Positions 1 to 4,437 of a DNA stretch of 5,300 nucleotides are shown piece by piece. This stretch comes from Campylobacterota bacterium (GTDB taxonomy: Bacteria > Campylobacterota > Campylobacteria > Campylobacterales > Sulfurovaceae), in NCBI GenBank assembly GCA_030595845.1, contig JAUVCL010000139.1:1-5300 (forward strand). The letters are read 5' to 3'. Position 1 is the stretch's first letter; each line of letters opens with the position of its first letter. A program made the translations under genes and the position numbers. A model generated the notes under the pieces. That model did no database searches, had not been told where the DNA came from, and was given only the letters and a program-made list of their open reading frames with translations.

Positions 1-78
1 GTGATGCAAGAATATTTATGCAAGTCTTTATTGATGAGATATGGTGACCACTGGTACCGCAAACCAGTACTCTTTTAG
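1..78 (+). CDS. Possible C-terminal remnant of an Abi-family (Abi_2-like) protein, 5' end outside window
   Basis: The frame is open from the first base to a TAG at 76-78 and encodes about 25 residues. It includes the segment RYGDHWYRKPVLF. This resembles the part of Abi_2 (AbiD/AbiF-like) abortive-infection proteins that usually reads like RYG..WY.....F, which normally lies in the middle of the protein and not at its end. If the resemblance is real, the gene is truncated here: neither of the other two frames continues a recognisable Abi sequence after the stop. The match is short and from memory of the family. The segment could equally be the natural end of an unrelated gene or chance. Nothing is known of its start. 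Confidence 0.3.
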   Translation: MMQEYLCKSLLMRYGDHWYRKPVLF

Positions 79-124
79 AATTTTCTTAGATGTATGCACA
101 GTAGGGCAGGGCATATTTTTAAGA

Positions 125-141
125 GAACATCTATTATGTTA
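125..141. promoter_or_regulatory. Degenerate third dyad of the upstream operator array (GAACA-N7-TGTTA)
   Basis: GAACA at 125-129 and TGTTA at 137-141 face each other across 7 bp. This is the same geometry as the two stronger TAACA-N7-TGTTA dyads at 215-231 and 303-319. It lies 90 bp upstream of the first of these, close to the 88-bp period between them. I see no outer half-sites around it. It may be a weak or decayed operator copy, or chance in AT-rich DNA. Confidence 0.3.
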
Positions 142-193
142 AGCATAGGTATGTCTTGAGAAAAGTAGCCTAAAAAACAATAGTGTAATTAAA

Positions 194-252
194 CTAACAT
201 AAAATATATCACTCTAACATCATTAGTGTTAGCTCAAATAAAAAGATGTTAG
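194..252. promoter_or_regulatory. Operator-like repeat, copy 1: four TAACA/TGTTA half-sites in a nested dyad
   Basis: Half-sites TAACA at 195-199 and 215-219 point one way. TGTTA at 227-231 and 247-251 point the other way. The inner pair is separated by 7 bp, and each outer site starts 20 bp from its inner neighbour, roughly two helical turns. The whole unit recurs at 282-339. Such symmetry is typical of a site bound by a dimeric or tetrameric repressor. The winged-helix protein encoded just downstream is the natural candidate, because AbiEi-type antitoxins are known to repress their own operons through inverted repeats. Binding by this protein is inferred. Confidence 0.65.
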
Positions 253-281
253 TAGGCGTATGGCTTCTTATTAATCTTTAG

Positions 282-339
282 CTAACATAAAATTCATATA
301 TGTAACATACTTCTTGTTAGATTGAAAAAAAGATGTTAT
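282..339. promoter_or_regulatory. Operator-like repeat, copy 2, next to the operon start
   Basis: This is a second copy of the 194-252 unit, shifted by 88 bp. TAACA lies at 283-287 and 303-307, and TGTTA at 315-319 and 334-338. Both copies begin CTAACATAAAAT, and both end with an A-rich run and GATGTTA; copy 2 lacks one base in the A-rich run. The inner dyad again has a 7-bp spacer. A weak promoter can be drawn across it (TTCTTA 265-270, 17-bp gap, TAAAAT 288-293). If so, a protein bound here would block transcription. The repeat ends 10 bp before the ATG at 349, which supports that start over a TTG at 322 inside the repeat. Confidence 0.65.
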
Positions 340-348
340 CATAGTGGA

Positions 349-1395
349 ATGAAAATAGATGATTTATATAAATTCTTGCAAGATACCTTACGGATCAATA
401 TCGAAGTCCTGGACAAAGAACCAACGTTTATTGCGTCTTTACCGTTAGCACTAAAAAAGCGTTATCCGGTAACACGCATAAAAATATATGAGCAGAAGGC
501 GTATATTGTACAGATAGAGGACGCTTCAAGAGGATCAGTCTCTAAACATTATGAATTGGTTAATGATGCGACAGAGTATCCTGTTATTCTATATATTTCT
601 AAACAAGCTAAAGAGCTGAAAAACTATCTAATTGAAAGAAATATACCATTTGTTATTGAAGAGAGTGTTATCTACCTTCCTCAATTTGCAATGTATGCTG
701 CTGAATTAGAAACTAATCGGTTTAAATTGAAAACTCGACGAAAAAAACTTTCTAAGTTTTCGCAACAAACACTACTATATCTATTGCTTACTCAACGTCA
801 AAGGTCTCTAAACATTTCAGAATTGGCAGATATATATAATGTTAGCGATATGACAGCCAGCAGAGCATTAACAGGGCTTTATGATGAGAAAATCTTAACA
901 GTAGAGTTAGAAGGAAGAGTGAAAGAATACAGACTAAATGATGAGAAAAAAAGATTAGAAAAAATTCTACTACTACTTAAAGCCCCTAAAAATGGTGCTG
1001 TTTACATCGCTGAAGATGATGAACCTTACTTTCAACATTTAAAACTTTCTGGTTCATCTGCATTATCTAACTATACAGATATGATAGAGGGATTTAGGAC
1101 GTACGCTATAGAAAAGAAGAATCTAAAAAAGTTGTTAGACAATAGCCCCCATATAGAAGTTTATAGTGAAGCGTATGACAATAGTTTTATAAAAATTGAG
1201 ACATGGGCATATTCTCCTTCTATCCTCCCCGAAAATGACAATAATATGTTGATGGGTAATTACACTAATAGATATGTAGATGTGATCTCACTCTATTTGA
1301 ATTATCAAAAAACAGTTCAAGCGCATAGTGACATACGGTTTTCTGATGCCATGAGGCAACTACATATAAAAGTGAAAGAGATTATTTATGGTTAA
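349..1395 (+). CDS. AbiEi-like winged-helix regulator/antitoxin of a nucleotidyltransferase pair
   Basis: The product is 348 residues from the ATG at 349. Residues about 75-112 end in a stretch of the form L.ERNIPFV....IYLP. I recall this from the N-terminal domain of regulators encoded beside AbiEii-like nucleotidyltransferases. Residues about 135-197 form a winged helix-turn-helix (ISELADIYNVSDMTASRAL as the helix-turn-helix, then a basic wing ending in EYRLN). Around residues 234-245 the motif SGSSALSNYTDM resembles the 'G.sALs..t' segment of AbiEi-type proteins. The expected role is DNA-binding repressor of its own operon and antitoxin to the next gene product, which it overlaps by 8 nt (1388-1395). 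In-frame extension to a TTG at 322 is possible but would start inside the operator repeat and lacks a ribosome binding site. The ATG at 349 also has only a weak one (AGTGGA, directly adjacent). I am confident of the winged helix and the pairing; the antitoxin function is inferred. Confidence 0.8.
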   Translation: MKIDDLYKFLQDTLRINIEVLDKEPTFIASLPLALKKRYPVTRIKIYEQKAYIVQIEDASRGSVSKHYELVNDATEYPVILYISKQAKELKNYLIERNIPFVIEESVIYLPQFAMYAAELETNRFKLKTRRKKLSKFSQQTLLYLLLTQRQRSLNISELADIYNVSDMTASRALTGLYDEKILTVELEGRVKEYRLNDEKKRLEKILLLLKAPKNGAVYIAEDDEPYFQHLKLSGSSALSNYTDMIEGFRTYAIEKKNLKKLLDNSPHIEVYSEAYDNSFIKIETWAYSPSILPENDNNMLMGNYTNRYVDVISLYLNYQKTVQAHSDIRFSDAMRQLHIKVKEIIYG

Positions 1396-2158
1396 GGGAA
1401 TAGAGGTTTTTCAAGAATATTTTCAAGATTATAATGATGCTTATATAATAATAGGTGGGCTAGCCACTGCTATGGTAATGAATGAACTTGGTTTTGTATT
1501 CCGTGCAACCAAAGATATTGATATGGTTGTTGTTGTACAGGATAATGAGGTATTTCTCAAAAAATTACTTCAATTTATAGATCTTGGTGGTTATGAAACA
1601 AGACAGCGAACAGAAAACCCTGATCAGCATAACTTATTTCGATTTTTAAAACCAGCTGACAAGTCATATCCAGATCAGATAGAATTATTTGCAATTCACT
1701 CAAACGACTCTATTTTAGTGACTGATCACCATATTATTCCCATTGAGACACCAGAAAACTATCCGTATCTTTCAGCAATATTATTAGATTCCGATTACTT
1801 TGACCTACTCGTCCAGCACGCAGATAACATTGATGGAATTAGAGTGGCTTCAGCTGTCGCACTTATCCCTCTTAAAATACATGCGCACTTAAATTTGAAA
1901 AAATTAGGACACTCAGATGCAAAAAAGCACTTGAAAGACATCATACGCCTAGCAGCTATCTTACAAGAAGAAGATCGTATTGAACTAAGCGGATTGCCTG
2001 AAGAAGAATTTGCTCTATTTCTGCCTTTATTTGAGGAAGTATTAGAAGAAACAGTTGTAGATGTATTGGAAAATAATCAGATTTATGAGGTCTTTAAAGA
2101 TGATATAGTCAATGAATTAAAGAGAGTGTATAGGAACACCTCTGAGGAAGATAAATGA
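1388..2158 (+). CDS. AbiEii-like nucleotidyltransferase (putative type IV toxin)
   Basis: The product has 256 residues. It shows the core of DNA polymerase beta-type nucleotidyltransferases: IIGG at 21-24 and the metal-binding acidic pair in KDIDM (D43, D45). IELF at 98-101 may supply a third acidic residue (E99). A later helix, KKHLKDIIRL (179-188), fits the K...KD..RL motif of AbiEii/MenA-like toxins. The leading part (YFQDY...YIIIGG...FRATKDID) matches a widespread stand-alone family found beside winged-helix partners. Characterised AbiEii/MenT enzymes transfer nucleotides to tRNA or related targets and arrest growth; the substrate here is unknown. GAAAGAG at 1374-1380 is a good ribosome binding site. 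The gene overlaps the upstream regulator by 8 nt and the downstream membrane-protein gene by 4 nt, so it is translated in step with both. It could instead be a housekeeping-type modifier, but the pairing favours a toxin. Confidence 0.8.
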   Translation: MVKGIEVFQEYFQDYNDAYIIIGGLATAMVMNELGFVFRATKDIDMVVVVQDNEVFLKKLLQFIDLGGYETRQRTENPDQHNLFRFLKPADKSYPDQIELFAIHSNDSILVTDHHIIPIETPENYPYLSAILLDSDYFDLLVQHADNIDGIRVASAVALIPLKIHAHLNLKKLGHSDAKKHLKDIIRLAAILQEEDRIELSGLPEEEFALFLPLFEEVLEETVVDVLENNQIYEVFKDDIVNELKRVYRNTSEEDK

Positions 2159-2790
2159 TTGACTTAGAATTTTATGAAAAGCTGTATTTTCACGAAATTG
2201 AGGCACAAAAACAGATAGAGTCACGTTATCAAATACCATTAGCTATTCTAGTGTCTTTAATTAGTTTCTACGGATATATAGTTGGGAGTCTATCTAATTA
2301 TACTTACTTTGTAACGTCATTATTGGGCATAGAACTACTTATATTGATTAGTGCAATATATTTTTTTGTTAGATCTTTTTATGGTCACAACTATCAACTT
2401 ATTTCAGGCTCAAAAGAGATAAGTGAATATGAAGCTGAATTATATGAGCAATATAATGACGAAAGTGTAGTTCGTGAGAAACTCGACCTATTTTTAAGAC
2501 AAGCATATATTGATGGCACAACAGCTAATATAGAAATTAACGACAAAAAAGCTAATAATCTACATCATAGCATTACAATGATCTTATTGAATATACCTGT
2601 AATCTTTATGTTATTTGTATTTTTGATTAATGATATCAACTCAAAGCCAAAAAATACTAATACAGTGATGTATGTAATGAATATAGACAAAAACATGTCA
2701 AATAAATATAATCAGGTAAAGCAAGGGCCGAAGTGTCCTATAATAGATGAGGCAAAGAAAACCAACTTAATGAAAGAGAGTAATAAATGA
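2155..2790 (+). CDS. Three-helix membrane protein of the defence operon, function unknown
   Basis: The product has 211 residues and no recognised catalytic motif. A short charged N-terminus (EFYEKLYFHEIEAQKQIESR) is followed by two adjacent hydrophobic segments at about 27-45 and 51-72. A hydrophilic stretch (about 74-136, rich in E, Y and D, probably helical) follows, then a third segment at about 138-159. The tail of about 50 residues is Lys/Asn-rich. The layout recalls small multi-helix membrane effectors or partners in bacterial immune operons (SLATT-like), but I cannot assign a family. The start overlaps the nucleotidyltransferase stop as ATGA (2155-2158), with GAGGAAG just upstream. The stop overlaps the next microprotein in the same way (2787-2790). 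The position between an AbiE-type pair and a TIR-caspase pair suggests a role in sensing, anchoring or membrane damage; which of these cannot be told from the sequence. Confidence 0.75.
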   Translation: MIDLEFYEKLYFHEIEAQKQIESRYQIPLAILVSLISFYGYIVGSLSNYTYFVTSLLGIELLILISAIYFFVRSFYGHNYQLISGSKEISEYEAELYEQYNDESVVREKLDLFLRQAYIDGTTANIEINDKKANNLHHSITMILLNIPVIFMLFVFLINDINSKPKNTNTVMYVMNIDKNMSNKYNQVKQGPKCPIIDEAKKTNLMKESNK

Positions 2791-2888
2791 GTAACAATGA
2801 TGAAACTCCTGCAACCCCAAAAGAGTCACCTCCGCCACCGCCACCAAGGCATAGACGAGGGTATGTAAAGCCACCTAAGAAAAAATAG
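2787..2888 (+). CDS. Proline-rich 33-residue microprotein
   Basis: A short frame starts on the ATGA overlap with the membrane-protein stop and has a good upstream GAAAGAGAG (2772-2780, spacing 6). It encodes 33 residues in three parts: an acidic, polar N-terminus (MSNNDETP), six consecutive prolines (15-20), and a strongly basic C-terminus (RHRRG, then KPPKKK). Three things argue that it is real: the stop-start overlap, the ribosome binding site, and the lack of any other gene to fill 2791-2899. Composition this biased is hard to test by homology. Polyproline helices often act as docking ligands, so an adaptor role joining the membrane protein to the TIR or caspase protein is possible, and six prolines in a row could also stall ribosomes. 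Both ideas are inference. The gene is short enough to be missed by automatic annotation. Confidence 0.65.
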   Translation: MSNNDETPATPKESPPPPPPRHRRGYVKPPKKK

Positions 2889-2899
2889 AGAGGACGCAG

Positions 2900-3289
2900 A
2901 TGAATAAACCAAGAATTTTCATAAGTCATTCATGGAAGTATGACGACTATGACAAACTAGTCACATTGTTAGATGGACGTACATATTTTGACTTTCAAGA
3001 GTCTTCTGTTCCTGCAACCGATCCTTTATTTGGTTCAGATAAAGCTGTATGGAGCGCGATTGAAAATAAAATAAGTTGGTGTCAGGTCGTCTTATTGACA
3101 GCTGGTGTTCATGCAACTTACAGTGGCTCAATCAAGCGTGAAATTGATTTAGCCAGATCATTCAACAAACCAATCATTGCGGTCGTACCGTTTGGTGCAG
3201 AGCGTACATCTTCTCTAGTGGGACATGCAACAGAAGTAGTTGGATGGAGAGCGGATAGTATAGTAGCAGCTATACGTAGATACGCGTAA
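2900..3289 (+). CDS. ThsB-like TIR-domain protein (DUF1863/TIR-like), predicted NAD+-derived signal synthase
   Basis: The product is 129 residues, essentially one domain. It begins with the first TIR strand, RIFISHSWKYDDYDKL (5-20), then YFDFQESSVPATDPL (29-43). The strand VVLLTAG (63-69) comes before a helix with IKREIDLA (78-85), then the strand PIIAVVPFG (91-99) and a closing VVGWRADSIVAAIR (113-126). These blocks match the MTH538/DUF1863 TIR-like family that contains Thoeris ThsB. Glu81 is the best candidate for the catalytic glutamate of TIR NADases. ThsB proteins sense infection and convert NAD+ into a cyclic ADP-ribose isomer. Here the partner would be the caspase-like protein encoded 10 nt downstream. 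The start has GAGAGGA at 2888-2894, with 5-nt spacing, and lies 11 nt after the microprotein stop. The fold assignment is strong; the identity of the signal molecule is inferred. Confidence 0.88.
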   Translation: MNKPRIFISHSWKYDDYDKLVTLLDGRTYFDFQESSVPATDPLFGSDKAVWSAIENKISWCQVVLLTAGVHATYSGSIKREIDLARSFNKPIIAVVPFGAERTSSLVGHATEVVGWRADSIVAAIRRYA

Positions 3290-3299
3290 AGTAGATTAA

Positions 3300-4274
3300 A
3301 TGAGAAAAGCTCTTGTTGTAGGAATAGATTATTATGAGCACCTCTCTGGTTTGTCTGGATGTGTAAATGATGCACATGCTGTAAAAAGTGTCTTAGATCG
3401 AGACAGTGACGGTTCTGTTAACTTTACAGTGAAATTACTAACTGGCACCGGTCCAGCCGATTTAATTTCAAGAGCAGAATTAAAAGAGCAAATTAAAGCA
3501 TTATTTGAAGGGGAATGTGAAATTGCACTTTTATATTTTGCTGGACATGGTTATATTGAATCAACAGGTGGGTATTTAGTAAGTAGTGATTCCCATACTG
3601 GGGATGATGGCTTATCGATACAGGATATACTGACTTTTTCCAACAGTTCACCTAGTCAAAATAAAATTATTATCTTAGACAGCTGCCATTCAGGTGTGGC
3701 AGGTTCTAGCACTATCAGCTCTTCATTCAGCCAGTTAAAAGAAGGTACAACTATTTTGACAGCATCTACAGCAGATCAATACGCTGATGAGGAGAATGAT
3801 GCCGGTGTTTTTACTACCCTTTTTATCGATGCTTTGAATGGAGCAGCTGGTAATTTATTAGGTGATGTAACACCGGGTAGTGCTTATGCTCATATAGATC
3901 AGTCGTTAGGTCCATGGGAACAAAGACCTGTATTTAAAACAAACGTACAGAATTTTGTTTCTTTACGAAAAGTTCAACCTCCTATTAGTTTGCAAGAACT
4001 TCAGCAGATAGTGGACTTTTTTCCATCTCCCGGCTATGAGTTCCAACTAGATCCATCATTTGAACCAGAACGTCAAAATGAAGATCCAGAAATACCAGAA
4101 CCAGATCCTATCAATATTATTAAGTTTGGGGTTTTACAAAAGTATAATAGAGTAAACCTACTAATACCAGTAGATGCACCGCATATGTGGCATGCAGCAA
4201 TGGAAAGTAAAGCATGTAAGTTGACGGTGCTGGGTGAGCATTATCGTAAGCTAATTGAAAAGGGAAGAATATAA
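3300..4274 (+). CDS. Caspase-like (peptidase C14) effector with C-terminal putative sensor module
   Basis: The product has 324 residues. Residues 1-220 are a caspase/metacaspase-like domain. It opens with KALVVGIDYY and the segment LSGCVNDAHAV (18-28). The catalytic histidine is His83 in YFAGHG and the nucleophile is Cys129 in ILDSCHSG. A segment TILTASTADQYADE (151-164) and GVFTTLFIDAL (169-179) complete the fold. Residues about 225-270 are a Pro/Glu-rich linker with EPDP. Residues about 271-324 form a separate module (KFGVLQKYNRVNLLIPV, then ESKACKLTVLGEHY) that I recall as a shared C-terminus in caspases and other effectors near TIR genes. It is a good candidate for binding the TIR-made signal. 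The gene follows the TIR gene after 10 nt, with only a weak ribosome binding site, so translation may be coupled. In type IV Thoeris such a protease, once activated, cleaves cell proteins broadly. Both catalytic residues are present, so it should be active. Confidence 0.85.
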   Translation: MRKALVVGIDYYEHLSGLSGCVNDAHAVKSVLDRDSDGSVNFTVKLLTGTGPADLISRAELKEQIKALFEGECEIALLYFAGHGYIESTGGYLVSSDSHTGDDGLSIQDILTFSNSSPSQNKIIILDSCHSGVAGSSTISSSFSQLKEGTTILTASTADQYADEENDAGVFTTLFIDALNGAAGNLLGDVTPGSAYAHIDQSLGPWEQRPVFKTNVQNFVSLRKVQPPISLQELQQIVDFFPSPGYEFQLDPSFEPERQNEDPEIPEPDPINIIKFGVLQKYNRVNLLIPVDAPHMWHAAMESKACKLTVLGEHYRKLIEKGRI

Positions 4275-4378
4275 ACCCATTTGAGGGCTCAGTCTCATTT
4301 ACAGTATAGTGATTTAGGAAAATAATTCAAGAGAATATACCTTATGTTATCTAAAGTACTAATGTATAGTATATATAA
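4275..4378. other. Non-coding spacer after the defence operon
   Basis: This is AT-rich DNA between the caspase stop and the recombinase promoter. I see no gene and no convincing terminator. The only candidate stem, TGAG...CTCA shortly after the stop, is 4 bp and lacks a T-run. Transcription from the operon could therefore run into the recombinase, or ending may depend on Rho. Confidence 0.5.
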
Positions 4379-4408
4379 TTGACATTGTCATGTATATAAG
4401 TATATAAT
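4379..4408 (+). promoter_or_regulatory. Consensus sigma-70/sigma-A promoter for the recombinase
   Basis: A perfect TTGACA at 4379-4384 and a perfect TATAAT at 4403-4408 are separated by 18 bp. A start point near 4415 would give a leader of about 23 nt carrying AAGGA (4427-4431), 6 nt before the ATG at 4438. The spacer and -10 region contain an exact 8-bp tandem repeat, GTATATAA at 4392-4399 and 4400-4407. It is the strongest promoter I can see in the window. Confidence 0.75.
4380..4390. promoter_or_regulatory. 11-bp palindrome overlapping the -35 box
   Basis: TGACATTGTCA has 5-bp perfect arms around one central base and covers five of the six -35 bases plus part of the spacer. A dimeric repressor bound here would block RNA polymerase, which suits tight control of a recombinase. 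No regulator for it is identified in the window. Confidence 0.4.
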
Positions 4409-4436
4409 CCCTTTTAGAACGATCAAAAGGATTATA
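4403..4436. repeat. Inverted repeat spanning the -10 box to the recombinase start codon
   Basis: The left arm (4403-4415, TATAATCC-C-TTTT) pairs with the right arm (4425-4436, AAAAGGATTATA). The arms match over 12 bp with one extra C, around a 9-bp loop. If transcription starts near 4415, the mRNA holds only the right arm, so the symmetry probably acts as DNA: an operator or a recombinase core site. If read-through from the operon occurs, the full hairpin would form and hide the AAGGA ribosome binding site, lowering translation of the recombinase. Confidence 0.55.
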
Positions 4437-4437
4437 G

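Noticed and set aside
194..339. CRISPR array or tandem-repeat origin
   Set aside because: There are only two clear copies, they diverge in sequence while the half-sites are kept, and each is internally symmetric. This fits an operator better than CRISPR repeats or replication iterons, and no Cas or Rep gene is present.
322..348. TTG start at 322 for the winged-helix gene
   Set aside because: It falls inside the second operator repeat, has no ribosome binding site, and would add only nine residues to a protein with a natural ATG at 349.
2738..2929. Minus-strand frame encoding a glycine-run peptide
   Set aside because: The glycine run is the reverse complement of the proline codons of the plus-strand microprotein, and the frame overlaps three well-supported plus-strand genes.
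3118..3375. Minus-strand open frame of 85 codons
   Set aside because: It lies across the end of the TIR gene and the start of the caspase gene, both with clear conserved motifs, and has no recognisable sequence of its own.
4275..4310. Rho-independent terminator after the caspase gene
   Set aside because: The best stem (TGAG/CTCA) is only 4 bp and no T-run follows.
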